The position numbers were made by a program, and so were the translations under genes. Under the pieces are notes generated by a model. It was not told the DNA's origin and searched no databases. It worked only from the letters and a program-made list of their open reading frames with translations. 64,000 nucleotides of DNA, taken from Trabulsiella odontotermitis. GTDB taxonomy: Bacteria > Pseudomonadota > Gammaproteobacteria > Enterobacterales > Enterobacteriaceae. The first letter of the stretch is position 1. Every line of letters starts with the position of its first letter. Below, in pieces: positions 43,857 through 53,414 of this stretch. The stretch lies in assembly GCF_030053895.1 (NCBI RefSeq), contig NZ_CP125781.1, positions 2,666,001 through 2,730,000 of the forward strand. Reading direction: 5' to 3'.

Positions 43857-44997
43857 CAGTTTCCTTCTCATTCAAAAAATCCAGTGCGGCGGGCACCGGC
43901 AGGTTTTCAGGTTTTTTCGGCGCGGTTCCGCCAGCCAGACGCCAGCGTTTCAGTTGCCATACCCAGGCCAGTACTTCCGCCACAGCGGCGTACAATTGCC
44001 CCGGAATTTGTTGTCCGATTTCCGCATGACGAAACAGCGCACGCGCCAGCGGCGGCGCTTCCAGTACCGGAATACGGTTTTCGCCGCCGATCTCACGGAT
44101 GCGCAGCGCCACCAGTCCGGCGCCTTTCGCCAGCACTTTCGGCGCACTCATTTTGTTTTCGTCATACTGTAACGCGACCGCGTAATGGGTCGGGTTCGTT
44201 ACGATGACATCCGCTTTCGGCACATCCGCCATCATTCGGCGTCGTGCTGCGGCGCGCTGCATCTGACGAATGCGACTCTTCACATGCGGGTCGCCTTCGT
44301 TCTGTTTAAATTCGTCGCGGATATCCTGGCGGGACATGCGCAACTTTTTCATATGGCTGTAGATCTGCCAGAACACGTCAAATCCCACCATCGGCACTAT
44401 TCCCAGCGCCACCAGCAGCGTGCACAATCCGACCAGATTCAGCGCATGCCCCATCGCGTTCATAGGGGATTCGCTAACCAGACGCATCATGTCCGGCCAG
44501 TTGGTCCAGAGATACAAAGCCGTTACGCTACCAACTAACAACGATTTCAGGATCGCTTTCAGTAGCTCAGCGAACGTCTGCGCAGAAAACATGCGCTTGA
44601 TGCCCGGCAGCGGGTTTAATTTATCCAGTTTCAGCGAAAGGGATTTAGGGCTGAACACGATGCCGCCAAGCAGCATCGGCGCGATAATAGCCACCACCAC
44701 TACTCCGACAATCAGCGGCAGCAGCGCAATCATGGCTTGTTTAACCAGCAGAATGATTTGCCCGAGGATGAGATTGGGGTCGTTGACGATACTGTGATCG
44801 AAATGCAAACCCGACGACAGCAGCCCCGCCAGACGACGCGCCAGCGACTCGCCACCGATCCAGATGACGCAAACCCCCACCAGCAGAATCAACATCGAGG
44901 TCAGTTCGCGGGATCGGGGGATCTGCCCCTCCTCACGGGCCTTGTCCAGCCGTTGGGGTGTGGGGGCCTCTGTTTTGTCCTCGTTATCTTCTGCCAC
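43849..44997 (-). CDS. flhB: flagellar export switch protein FlhB
   Basis: A 382-residue inner membrane protein that switches export specificity from rod/hook to filament substrates. Four membrane segments are followed by a cytoplasmic domain with the autocleavage site NPTH in VIVTNPTHYAVAL. The start is GTG 44997 (VAEDNEDKTEAPTPQRLDKA), as in Salmonella, with GGAA 8 nt upstream; the longer frame to 45111 reads into the promoter region. It is first in flhBAE. Upstream is the FimA-type fimbrial operon rather than cheZ as in E. coli. Confidence 0.95.
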   Translation of the reverse strand: MAEDNEDKTEAPTPQRLDKAREEGQIPRSRELTSMLILLVGVCVIWIGGESLARRLAGLLSSGLHFDHSIVNDPNLILGQIILLVKQAMIALLPLIVGVVVVAIIAPMLLGGIVFSPKSLSLKLDKLNPLPGIKRMFSAQTFAELLKAILKSLLVGSVTALYLWTNWPDMMRLVSESPMNAMGHALNLVGLCTLLVALGIVPMVGFDVFWQIYSHMKKLRMSRQDIRDEFKQNEGDPHVKSRIRQMQRAAARRRMMADVPKADVIVTNPTHYAVALQYDENKMSAPKVLAKGAGLVALRIREIGGENRIPVLEAPPLARALFRHAEIGQQIPGQLYAAVAEVLAWVWQLKRWRLAGGTAPKKPENLPVPAALDFLNEKETDG

Positions 44998-45358
44998 GCC
45001 AGCGTTCCGCGCTACTATCCATGTTGCCCATGATGCCAGAGCGAACCCGGGCCAATGGCCGGAAAAGAGGACAGAAACGGGGTTTATGCGTGGTATTGCG
45101 ATGACAGACACCCTGCCAGGGTGTCTTGATCGTTAATGACCAGAAAACTGATCATTTCTTTTTATATATTCATATTAATTAATAATCCTCAATAATATAT
45201 TTGGTGCAAATTAAAAACAACTGTCACGCATTATTCATTTTTATCCTCATGTGTACTTTTATTTAGACTTCATTTGTGTATACTCGCCAAAAGTTAACAA
45301 ACCAAGATTAATTAATAGCTCTTAAATGCAGGAGCGTATTTTATTCCGGAGCACCCAA
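44998..45358. promoter_or_regulatory. divergent promoter region of flhBAE and fimbrial operon, AT-rich
   Basis: The region contains a 9-bp perfect inverted repeat (AGACACCCT 45106-45114, AGGGTGTCT 45118-45126) and then about 200 bp of very AT-rich DNA (45140-45330), typical of H-NS-bound fimbrial promoters. An extended -10 candidate TGTGTATACT is at 45275-45284 ahead of the pilin gene. The class 2 FlhDC promoter of flhB must also lie here, but I could not recognise it. Confidence 0.4.
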
Positions 45359-45925
45359 ATGACATTTCTAAAGTACATACCCGCGGCATTAACTATTGCG
45401 TTATCAATACCTGTATTTGCCGATGAAATGAATGCTGGCACTGTTCATTTTACAGGTGAAATTATTGAACCAAGTTGTGTCATTGAGGGGAATGATGGAA
45501 CGGACAATAATGTTCCCCTCGGCACCTATCCAACGACCCTGTTTGCTAATCCGGGCGATGAATCCTCTTATGTCCCTTTTACCATTGAGCTGAAAGACTG
45601 CCCGCTGCAAACGACCGGATTGACCAGCATCCAACTCACTTTTGAAGGGCCGACTGTTCCGTCCAGTAATGCTGATTTGCTTACCGTCGGCACCGATGTT
45701 GGGATCACGGCGGCGACCAATATTGGTGTTGCTGTCAGCAAGATCAACCAAACCGATACACTCCTGAAGATGGATGGTTCAGAAGGTCAGGTTGCCATTG
45801 ATCTGCCCACCGTCGCAGGTAACAGCATTCGTCAGCAATTCGTTGCGCGTTACCGTGCTTTTGCCATACCGGTTGATGCCGGCCCGGCTGATGCTGATAT
45901 GGCGGTGAATATTCTTTATCGCTGA
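45359..45925 (+). CDS. FimA-type fimbrial major subunit
   Basis: A 188-residue pilin of a classical chaperone-usher system. Signal peptide MTFLKYIPAALTIALSIPVF ends at ADEMNAGTVHF. FTGEIIEPSCVIEG carries the first conserved cysteine and ELKDCPLQ the second, and the C-terminal beta-zipper is FVARYRAFAI ... MAVNILYR. GGAG 7 nt before ATG 45359 sets the start rather than the frame from 45326. It is the first gene of a four-gene operon; a hairpin just after it probably limits downstream expression. Confidence 0.88.
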   Translation: MTFLKYIPAALTIALSIPVFADEMNAGTVHFTGEIIEPSCVIEGNDGTDNNVPLGTYPTTLFANPGDESSYVPFTIELKDCPLQTTGLTSIQLTFEGPTVPSSNADLLTVGTDVGITAATNIGVAVSKINQTDTLLKMDGSEGQVAIDLPTVAGNSIRQQFVARYRAFAIPVDAGPADADMAVNILYR

Positions 45926-45966
45926 CACATATTAATTATTGCTACACAAATTATTTAATAAATTTT

Positions 45967-46004
45967 AAAACATGATCTGTCTCACCGCGGATCATGTTTT
46001 AGTG
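45967..46004 (+). terminator. attenuating hairpin between pilin and chaperone
   Basis: AAAACATGATC (45967-45977) pairs perfectly with GATCATGTTTT (45990-46000), ending in a T-rich tract. Position after the major pilin fits partial termination or mRNA stabilisation that makes more pilin than assembly proteins. Confidence 0.7.
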
Positions 46005-46025
46005 TTTTAAGGCAAGGAACTATTT

Positions 46026-46724
46026 ATGCATCGAATTTCATTGATGATGTTATTCGTTCTGTTAACACTTCCTTCTATTAATTACAGTATGGCAGCAGGA
46101 ATACAGATCGGTAAAACACGGGTCATTTATGATGCGCAAAAAAAAGAGGTTGCGCTGCCACTGATAAATAAGGGTTCTGAATTACCGTGGCTAATTCAGT
46201 CCTGGGTGGATAGTGGCGACGGTAAGACGCGAGGGCCGTTTATTGTTACCCCACCATTGTTCCGCCTTGATGCCCGGACGGAACAAAGTCTGCGCATCGT
46301 CTGGTCTGGCGGCGCGTTGCCGCTAGATCGCGAATCACTTTTTTTCATCAACGTTCGAACCATTCCTGCCAGTGATAAAAATGACGACGATAAAAACGTG
46401 CTGCGGTTGATCTATAAAACACGCCTCAAGCTGTTTTATCGCCCCGAAGGGTTGCCCGGCACACCAACAGAAGCCTGTGAACACCTGCAGTTTTCCCTGA
46501 ACGGCACGATGCTACAAGTGAGCAATCCGTCTGCTTACCACATTGTCTTCGATTCGCTGTACGTCAGTGATCGCTTGCTGCCGAATGCAGATACTGTGGC
46601 GCCGAAAAGCACAACGTCGCTGCCCGTACCTGCTGCCATCAGTTCGCGTAACGTCGCCTGGCGATGCATTACCGATTACGGCAACGCGTCAGAAAAATTT
46701 CGCGGCCAAATGGATAATGGATAA
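46026..46724 (+). CDS. fimbrial periplasmic chaperone
   Basis: A 232-residue PapD/FimC-type chaperone. Signal MHRISLMMLFVLLTLPSINY ends near SMAA. The G1 motif KTRVIYDAQKKEVALPLINK and the conserved RLDARTEQSLRIVWSGG and YKTRLKLFYRPEGL segments place subunit-binding residues. It donates a strand to pilins and delivers them to the usher. It is the second gene of the operon, 10 bp before the usher gene. Confidence 0.92.
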   Translation: MHRISLMMLFVLLTLPSINYSMAAGIQIGKTRVIYDAQKKEVALPLINKGSELPWLIQSWVDSGDGKTRGPFIVTPPLFRLDARTEQSLRIVWSGGALPLDRESLFFINVRTIPASDKNDDDKNVLRLIYKTRLKLFYRPEGLPGTPTEACEHLQFSLNGTMLQVSNPSAYHIVFDSLYVSDRLLPNADTVAPKSTTSLPVPAAISSRNVAWRCITDYGNASEKFRGQMDNG

Positions 46725-46733
46725 CTCGCACCA

Positions 46734-49247
46734 ATGATTATTCATCCGGTCTCGCCCTTTCACCGTCGTCCATGGCGCGTTTCTGTTGCCCTCTGCGGTG
46801 TCATCGCGCTGGCTGCAGAAGACGCACTGGCGCGTGATTTCTATTTCTCCCCGACGGCACTGGAAGGTGGAACCCAGGTAACCGATTTATCCATTTTTTC
46901 CAACCCAAACGCGCAGTTACCAGGCAACTACCCCACCACGGTGTTGCTGAATAATCAGCGTCTTGAAATGCGCACGCTTAGCTATCTGAACGGGCTGGAT
47001 GGCGCGCTGGTCGCACAGATTACCCCCCTCATGCTGCGGCAATGGGGGGTAAAAGTGGATGATTACGCGGAACTGGCGGCGCTGCCGGCTGGTGAACCGT
47101 TGCCTGAACCATTGGGGCACTACATTCCTGCCGCCGACAGCCGTTACAACTTCACGACCCAGACGCTGAATCTAAGCCTGCCACAGGCGGCAATCCATGC
47201 ACTGAGTGCAGGATATGTTGATCCTTCGCGCTGGGATGATGGAGTACCGGTATTGTTCACCGATTACGCCTGGAGTGGACGCGAAAACCACAGCGACGGT
47301 GCTGATGATAACAGTCAGTACATTAACTTGCGCAGCGGCGCTAACCTCGGCGGCTGGAAAATACGTAATTATTCTGCCTGGAATCAGACATCAGACGAGC
47401 GTCACTGGCAAACCATTGGCAGCTGGCTACAACACGATCTACGTTTTCTGAAAGCCCAGTTTATTGCAGGGCAAAGCAGCACGCGCGGCGATGTGTTCGA
47501 CAGCATGCAATATGAAGGCGTCAATATCGCCTCTGACGAGGAAATGCTCCCGGTCAGCGAGCGAGGTTTTGCACCGGTGATCCGCGGGACAGCGAACTCC
47601 AATGCGGTCGTCACGGTTAAGCAAAACGGCTACATCATTTATCAGAAAAACGTCGCACCAGGGGCGTTCGAAATCAGCGATATTTATGCCTCGACCAACA
47701 GCGGCGATTTGCAGGTCAGCGTAAAAGAAGCTGATGGTTCCGAACACTATTTTACTCAGCCATTTTCCAGCGTCGCGTTGATGCAGCGCCCTCATCACTG
47801 GCGCTTTGAAACCACGGTCGGACGCTATCGCTCACAAGAAGGCAGCGACGATCGGGAACCGAAATTTATCCAGTCCAGTGCTATTTATGGTCTGAATAAT
47901 ATCGCTACGTTGTATGGTGGTCTGACAGTAGCCGAAAACTACACGTCGCTGGCTTCCGGAATGGGGATCAACCTGGGGCGTTTCGGCGCGCTATCGCTTG
48001 ATGTCACCGCCGCGCATACCGAGTTAGCACATAACGAAAGCAGCGATGGTCAGTCGTGGCGACTGCTCTACTCCTCCAGTATTGACGCTACAAACACGCA
48101 CCTGACGCTGGCCAGTTATCGCTATTCAACGCGCGGCTACTATTCATTTGCTGACGCCAACCATGCAAGTGAGGATCAAGATGACTGGCGCGATGATTAC
48201 AACAAGCGCAACCGTATTCAGTTCAGTATCAGCCAGCCTTTCACTAACGGCAGCGTTTATCTGAACGGCTATCAGCAGAATTACTGGGGAACCTCGCGCA
48301 AAGAGCGCAGCCTGTCTGGCGGAATGAGTTATCAGTACGCGGGTATCAGTTACCACCTGACACTCACCCGGGCCGAAACCGACAGCGGCGAAGAAGATCG
48401 AATGATCGCCTTTGGCGTCAGCATTCCGCTTAATCGCTGGCTTGCCAATAGCTGGGCGAGCTACTCGATAAGCAACAGCAAAAATGGTGGTACGCAACAA
48501 AATCTGGGGCTAAGCGGCACGCTATTGGAAGATCGCAGTCTCAACTATAGCCTTCAACAGAGTCACAGCGACCAGCAGCCGGGCGACAGTAGCAGTCTGT
48601 ACAGTACCTGGCGATCACCCTTTGGCAACCTCAGCGCCGGGTATTATTCCGCGCAAGGAGGTGATCGGCAGATAAGCTATGGTGCTAGCGGTGCTCTTGT
48701 CGTGCATCCACATGGAGTGACACTGTCACAACCACTCGGCGATCAGTTTGCAATAGTGGATACTGATGGGGCGTCAGGTCTGCGGTTTCAGAATCAGTAC
48801 GGCATTCGTACCGACTGGGCAGGCAATGCCATCATCCCGTCACTGACTGCTTATCAGGAAAACCGTATTGGTATCGACACCACCACGCTGCCGGACGATG
48901 TGGACAGCAACAACACAGCGATAACCGTCGTTCCGGCGCGCAATGCCGCTGTACGCGCGCACTTTAACACACAGATTGGCTATCGCGTGCTGATGACGCT
49001 GTCCCTCCCTGACGGTCAACCCGTTCCCTTTGGCGCTATCGCCAGCGCCAACGATGCACAAAGCAGCGGCATTGTTGACGAAGGCGGCATGCTTTATATG
49101 GCAGGCGTCGCCGAAAATACCATGGTCACCGTCAAGTGGGGCACCGACTCACACAAGCAGTGCCATGCCGACATCCACATTCCCGCCAGTAGCGCCCCTG
49201 TGCGCATCAAAATAGTCACGGCGGTTTGCCGTCAGGAAGGACAATGA
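46734..49247 (+). CDS. fimbrial outer membrane usher
   Basis: An 837-residue FimD/PapC-type usher. After the signal region (SVALCGVIALAAEDALA) comes the N-terminal chaperone-binding domain DFYFSPTALEGGTQVTDLSI. The central 24-strand barrel and plug follow, with C-terminal domains near FGAIASANDAQSSGIVDEGG and HADIHIPAS. It assembles and exports the fibre in the outer membrane. It overlaps the adhesin gene by 4 bp. Confidence 0.93.
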   Translation: MIIHPVSPFHRRPWRVSVALCGVIALAAEDALARDFYFSPTALEGGTQVTDLSIFSNPNAQLPGNYPTTVLLNNQRLEMRTLSYLNGLDGALVAQITPLMLRQWGVKVDDYAELAALPAGEPLPEPLGHYIPAADSRYNFTTQTLNLSLPQAAIHALSAGYVDPSRWDDGVPVLFTDYAWSGRENHSDGADDNSQYINLRSGANLGGWKIRNYSAWNQTSDERHWQTIGSWLQHDLRFLKAQFIAGQSSTRGDVFDSMQYEGVNIASDEEMLPVSERGFAPVIRGTANSNAVVTVKQNGYIIYQKNVAPGAFEISDIYASTNSGDLQVSVKEADGSEHYFTQPFSSVALMQRPHHWRFETTVGRYRSQEGSDDREPKFIQSSAIYGLNNIATLYGGLTVAENYTSLASGMGINLGRFGALSLDVTAAHTELAHNESSDGQSWRLLYSSSIDATNTHLTLASYRYSTRGYYSFADANHASEDQDDWRDDYNKRNRIQFSISQPFTNGSVYLNGYQQNYWGTSRKERSLSGGMSYQYAGISYHLTLTRAETDSGEEDRMIAFGVSIPLNRWLANSWASYSISNSKNGGTQQNLGLSGTLLEDRSLNYSLQQSHSDQQPGDSSSLYSTWRSPFGNLSAGYYSAQGGDRQISYGASGALVVHPHGVTLSQPLGDQFAIVDTDGASGLRFQNQYGIRTDWAGNAIIPSLTAYQENRIGIDTTTLPDDVDSNNTAITVVPARNAAVRAHFNTQIGYRVLMTLSLPDGQPVPFGAIASANDAQSSGIVDEGGMLYMAGVAENTMVTVKWGTDSHKQCHADIHIPASSAPVRIKIVTAVCRQEGQ

Positions 49248-50380
49248 TGATCTCTGTTCCCCGTATCCTTATCGCCATACTCTTCATACTGAGCAATGTT
49301 TCAGCTCAGGCGGCCACTATCTTGCGCAACTGTTTTACCGCACCCGGCACTTACCAGGCCACGATCGATCGTGAATTTAGCGCGAGTGAAAATAGTACGG
49401 GCAAGACAATTCAACTCGACGGGCATCAGGTCGGTGCAGGTCAATCCATCACCGCCCAGTGCGACTGTCCGGGAACGATGACCGCATCGAGTACCGTAAT
49501 GGGATTCACCTTTGCTGGTAGCCCACTCTCTGCGGGTAGCCGGGCCGGATATGGTTATCTGACGGAGAATATCGACATCGACATCGATGCCTATACGGAT
49601 GCCATTCACTCCCCTGATGGCAGCGGGTTATATGCCATCGCTATTGATAGTTACCCCACGACTGTTCCGGTCAGCTCTATGGAGTCGTTAACCTCAAAGG
49701 AAAGTAACGAAACCGTCTGCCGATCCGGCACGCAGCCAGTGACAGGTACGCCTTCCAGACAGTTTAAATGGAATATCCTTTCCACTCGGCTGTATATAAA
49801 ATCACCTATTCTCGGACAGGAGACCATTCCATCCACCCTGGTTGAGCAAAGCTCCGCTTGTCTTTATTTCGGTAACGGCATGTGTACCTCCGGCGATGCC
49901 CAGCCGGTGGCTAACATCTGGCTTTCCGGCAGCCTGAGTGCGCCGCTGAGCTGCACTATCAACGCCGGCAGCACCATCGATGTGGATTTCGGCGCGATTG
50001 CCAGAAGCAATTTTACTACCGCGGGTGTACCGCCCGTTGGATTTACCCTCAAAGCCGTGGACATTAACTTTCATTGTGATAACGCGGCGGTCAGTAACTA
50101 TCAGAAAATCAAGCTGACACTGACTGCCGATCAGGGCGTCAGTGATCCCGGCGACGGGCTGATTGCAAAAATGGTGAGTCGCGATGACATCGGCGTGCGG
50201 ATGTATGACGCGAACAGCAACAGCGTGGGTCTGGACGGCACAGTGGCCTTCCCGATCGTGCTTGATTCGCAGGGGAATGGCTCGATAAAAATGCAGGCCG
50301 CACCCGTCGCCACCACCGCGACACCGCCAGCAGCGGGATCGTTCGAAGGCAACGTCACCGTCAAACTGGATTTACGTTAG
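49244..50380 (+). CDS. fimbrial tip adhesin
   Basis: A 378-residue two-domain minor subunit. The signal peptide (VPRILIAILFILSNVSAQA) precedes ATILRNCFTAPGTYQATIDR, an N-terminal lectin-like half, and a C-terminal pilin domain (LSAPLSCTINAGSTIDVDFG to SFEGNVTVKLDLR). Being last in the operon and twice pilin length suggests that it is the receptor-binding tip. ATG 49244 overlaps the usher stop (ATGA) with AGGAAGG upstream. The receptor is unknown. Confidence 0.85.
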   Translation: MMISVPRILIAILFILSNVSAQAATILRNCFTAPGTYQATIDREFSASENSTGKTIQLDGHQVGAGQSITAQCDCPGTMTASSTVMGFTFAGSPLSAGSRAGYGYLTENIDIDIDAYTDAIHSPDGSGLYAIAIDSYPTTVPVSSMESLTSKESNETVCRSGTQPVTGTPSRQFKWNILSTRLYIKSPILGQETIPSTLVEQSSACLYFGNGMCTSGDAQPVANIWLSGSLSAPLSCTINAGSTIDVDFGAIARSNFTTAGVPPVGFTLKAVDINFHCDNAAVSNYQKIKLTLTADQGVSDPGDGLIAKMVSRDDIGVRMYDANSNSVGLDGTVAFPIVLDSQGNGSIKMQAAPVATTATPPAAGSFEGNVTVKLDLR

Positions 50381-50409
50381 AAAAACAGATGGCCCTCACG
50401 GGCCATCTG
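50381..50409 (-). terminator. terminator after cheZ
   Basis: A perfect 10-bp stem (50386-50395 with 50400-50409) and a 4-base loop, followed on the - strand by five T residues. It ends the tar-tap-cheRBYZ transcript, and may also stop the convergent fimbrial transcript. Confidence 0.88.
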
Positions 50410-50413
50410 CCGG

Positions 50414-51064
50414 TCAGAAACCGAGACTGTCGAGCAGGTCGTCGACCTGATCCTGGCTTGCCACCACACCGGCTTTTGAGGTATCCATTTGCGGGCCGTT
50501 AAGCAGGCTTTCGCTTTCGCGTTTGCTACGTGCAGGCTTCTCAGGCATGTTCTCCAGTAACACCATCAGGAGCTGACGTTCAATTTCCTGAATCACGTCC
50601 ATCATGCGCTTAATTACCTGCCCGGTCAGGTCCTGGAAATCCTGCGCCATCATGATTTCCAGCAACTGGGCGTTAGTAAAACTGGTATGTTGCGGGACAT
50701 CCGCCAGGTACTTGCGCGTGTCGGTAACCAGTTCACGTGCATCTGCCAGCTCAATCGGATTTTCGAACCATTCATCCCAGCGTCCGGAAAGCGCTTTAGC
50801 GTCCTTTTCCATCTGGTTCTGATGAGGCTGCGAAAGCTCAACGCAGTTCAGTGCGCGTTCCGCCGCCTGAGCGGTCATCTGGACAACGTAGTCCAGACGG
50901 TCGCGGGCATCCGGGATCGCCTCTGCGGCTTCAGCAATGGCCTGATCCAGCCCCAGTTCGCGCAGGCTATCGCGCAACATGCGGGTCAGACTCCCGATGC
51001 GCGCGATAATATCCGCAGCGGAATGTTCTTCTCCTGGTTTAATCGCGGGTTTCGTCATCGTCAT
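50414..51064 (-). CDS. cheZ: CheY-P phosphatase CheZ
   Basis: A 216-residue helical protein that dephosphorylates CheY-P. The catalytic region is AQDFQDLTGQVIKRMMDVIQ, with the Asp and Gln of the active site. The C-terminal CheY-binding peptide DQVDDLLDSLGF is intact. GAGG precedes ATG 51064. It is last in the tar-tap-cheRBYZ operon. Confidence 0.97.
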   Translation of the reverse strand: MTMTKPAIKPGEEHSAADIIARIGSLTRMLRDSLRELGLDQAIAEAAEAIPDARDRLDYVVQMTAQAAERALNCVELSQPHQNQMEKDAKALSGRWDEWFENPIELADARELVTDTRKYLADVPQHTSFTNAQLLEIMMAQDFQDLTGQVIKRMMDVIQEIERQLLMVLLENMPEKPARSKRESESLLNGPQMDTSKAGVVASQDQVDDLLDSLGF

Positions 51065-51074
51065 CGTCTCGTCC

Positions 51075-51464
51075 TCACATGCCGAGTTTCTCGAAGATTT
51101 TGTTGAGCTTTTCTTCCAGGGTCGCTGCGGTAAACGGCTTCACAACATAGCCACTGGCGCCGGCCTGGGCTGCGGCGATGATGTTTTCTTTCTTCGCTTC
51201 CGCAGTCACCATCAGCACCGGCATGTTCGCCATTCCGCCGTCGGCACGAATGGTTTTCAGCAGGTCGAGGCCATCCATGTTCGGCATGTTCCAGTCAGAG
51301 ATGACAAAATCAAAACCACCTGCCTGCAGTTTGTTCAGGGCGTCAACGCCGTCTTCTGCTTCTTCAACGTTGTTGAAACCCAGCTCTTTCAGCAGGTTGC
51401 GCACGATCCGACGCATGGTGGAAAAGTCATCCACAACCAGAAACCTAAGCTCTTTATCCGCCAT
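51075..51464 (-). CDS. cheY: chemotaxis response regulator CheY
   Basis: A 129-residue single receiver domain that binds FliM when phosphorylated. The phospho-acceptor Asp is in FDFVISDWNMPNMDGLDLL, with the acid pocket DDFST, Thr in MVTAEAKKENI and Lys in YVVKPFTAATLEEKL. All signalling residues are conserved. Confidence 0.98.
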   Translation of the reverse strand: MADKELRFLVVDDFSTMRRIVRNLLKELGFNNVEEAEDGVDALNKLQAGGFDFVISDWNMPNMDGLDLLKTIRADGGMANMPVLMVTAEAKKENIIAAAQAGASGYVVKPFTAATLEEKLNKIFEKLGM

Positions 51465-51479
51465 AAAACTCCACTCCTC

Positions 51480-52529
51480 TTAAATACGTATTGCCTGTCC
51501 GGCACTGATTTTCGCCAGCATCTGCTGGCTTACCTGGCTAAGATCGACCACTTCGCTAACGCCACCCATGTTGATAGCTTCGCGCGGCATGCCGAACACC
51601 ACACAACTTGCTTCATTTTGCGCAATCGTCCAGGCGCCAGCCTGGTGCATTGCTGACATGCCAGCAGCGCCATCGTTGCCCATCCCGGTAAGGATCACCC
51701 CCACCGCGTTGCGCCCCGCGTGTTTCGCCACTGAATGAAACAGCACATCGACCGCCGGACGATGCCGGTTCACCGGCGGTCCGTCGTGAATTTTGATTTG
51801 ATAGTTCGCCCCGCTACGCGCCAGCTCCATGTGCTTGTCGCCCGGTGCAATGTACGCATGACCAGGCAGAACACGCTCGCCGTCTTCCGCCTCTTTGACA
51901 GTTATCTGACATAGCTTATTGAGCCGTTCCGCAAACGAGCGGGTAAACCCTGGCGGCATATGCTGTGTTATCAGGATCGCCGGGCTGGTCAGTGGCATCG
52001 GTTGCAGGACGTGGCGAATCGCCTCGGTGCCCCCGGTTGATGCGCCAATCGCAATCAGCTTTTCCGAACTCAACAACGGCCCCGCTTTTAACGTGGCAGG
52101 CGCGGCCATCGATTTATGGGTGATTACCTGCGCCCGCGACGCCGCACGCACTTTCTCAGCAATCATCTCGCTGTAAGCCAGCATCCCTTCGCGAATGCCG
52201 AGCTGCGGTTTGGTCACGAAATCAATCGCGCCCAGCTCCAGCGCCCGCAACGTGACTTCCGATCCTTTACCGGTCAGTGACGAGACCATCACCACCGGCA
52301 TCGGTCGCAAGCGCATCAGTTTTTCAAGGAAGTCCAGACCGTCCATGCGCGGCATTTCGACATCCAGTGTCAAAACATCCGGGTTAAATTTTTTGATTAA
52401 ATCCCGGGCAACCAGCGGGTCTGGTGCCGTCGCAACCATTTCCATGTCACTGTGGCTATTGACAATTTCCGTCATGATCTGGCGCATCAGCGCGGAATCA
52501 TCAACAGACAACACCCTGATTTTACTCAT
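51480..52529 (-). CDS. cheB: receptor methylesterase/deamidase CheB
   Basis: A 349-residue protein with an N-terminal receiver (Asp in VLTLDVEMPRMDGLDFL) and a C-terminal esterase with Ser in IAIGASTGGTEAI, His in ITQHMPPGFT and Asp in TGMGNDGAAGM. It removes methyl groups from Tar and Tap. It overlaps cheR by 4 bp. Confidence 0.97.
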   Translation of the reverse strand: MSKIRVLSVDDSALMRQIMTEIVNSHSDMEMVATAPDPLVARDLIKKFNPDVLTLDVEMPRMDGLDFLEKLMRLRPMPVVMVSSLTGKGSEVTLRALELGAIDFVTKPQLGIREGMLAYSEMIAEKVRAASRAQVITHKSMAAPATLKAGPLLSSEKLIAIGASTGGTEAIRHVLQPMPLTSPAILITQHMPPGFTRSFAERLNKLCQITVKEAEDGERVLPGHAYIAPGDKHMELARSGANYQIKIHDGPPVNRHRPAVDVLFHSVAKHAGRNAVGVILTGMGNDGAAGMSAMHQAGAWTIAQNEASCVVFGMPREAINMGGVSEVVDLSQVSQQMLAKISAGQAIRI

Positions 52530-53395
52530 GCTCTATCCTTACTCAGCGCGTAAACCGTCTGCCCACGCAGGCTAAACTCGCGCACGAGGTGGCTGAAATT
52601 CTCCGAGTGCCCGGCAAACAGCAGGCCGTCGGGCTTAAGTAATGGGACAAAACGGCGGAGGATCTCCTGCTGCGTCGTTTTATCGAAATAAATCATCACG
52701 TTGCGACAAAAAATCGCATCGAATGGTCCCGGTACGTTGTAGTTCCTGGAGAGCAGATTCAGCGTGGCAAAATCCACGTAGTTCGCCAGTTCCTGTCGTA
52801 CCCGTACCAGCCCGGAATGCGGGCCGGTTCCGCGCATGAAATAGTTCTGTAGTTGCTGTTGTGACAGCGTCTTCAGCTCCTCATGGCGGTAAATACCACT
52901 TTGCGCCTTTTGCAGCACTTCGGTGTCGATATCGCTGGCAAACACCCGCCAGCGCCCCGGGGCAGTCCCCAGGGTGTCAGCGAGCGTTATGGCAATGGAA
53001 TACGGCTCTTCACCGGTTGATGCCGCCGCGCTCCAGACGCGATACTCTCCCCCGCGATGACGGCGAGCATGCTCCGCCAGCGCCGGAAAGTGGTGCGCCT
53101 CACGAAAGAACGACGTCAGGTTAGTGGTTAACGAATTAATAAACGCCTGCCACTCCGCATTATCCGGGTGCGATTCGAGCATGCTCAGATAGTGGCCGAA
53201 GTCATCCAGCCCGAGCGCACGCAAGCGCCGCACCAGGCGGTTGTAAACCATATCGCGCTTGTGATCAGCCAGCACGATACCTGCGCGCTGGTAGATCAGT
53301 TGGCATATCCGGCGAAACTGCGCGTCGGACAGCGCCAGGCGCTGTGTCATCTGCATAAGTAACGACGATTGCCCTGCGGGCAGAGATGATGTCAT
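52526..53395 (-). CDS. cheR: receptor methyltransferase CheR
   Basis: A 289-residue SAM-dependent methyltransferase acting on receptor glutamates. The N-terminal helical domain is followed by the SAM site (YRVWSAAASTGEEPYSIAIT), the ASDIDTEVLQKA motif, and the beta-subdomain that docks on the receptor NWETF peptide; Tar in this window carries that pentapeptide. It overlaps cheB. Confidence 0.97.
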   Translation of the reverse strand: MTSSLPAGQSSLLMQMTQRLALSDAQFRRICQLIYQRAGIVLADHKRDMVYNRLVRRLRALGLDDFGHYLSMLESHPDNAEWQAFINSLTTNLTSFFREAHHFPALAEHARRHRGGEYRVWSAAASTGEEPYSIAITLADTLGTAPGRWRVFASDIDTEVLQKAQSGIYRHEELKTLSQQQLQNYFMRGTGPHSGLVRVRQELANYVDFATLNLLSRNYNVPGPFDAIFCRNVMIYFDKTTQQEILRRFVPLLKPDGLLFAGHSENFSHLVREFSLRGQTVYALSKDRA

Positions 53396-53414
53396 AGCGC
53401 CTTCTTAATCCCAT

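Noticed and set aside
45041..45136. Upstream extension of flhB to 45111 and a + strand frame from 44864
   Set aside because: Known FlhB proteins begin at the GTG-encoded VAEDNEDKTEAP region; the extension has no similarity and would cover the promoter.
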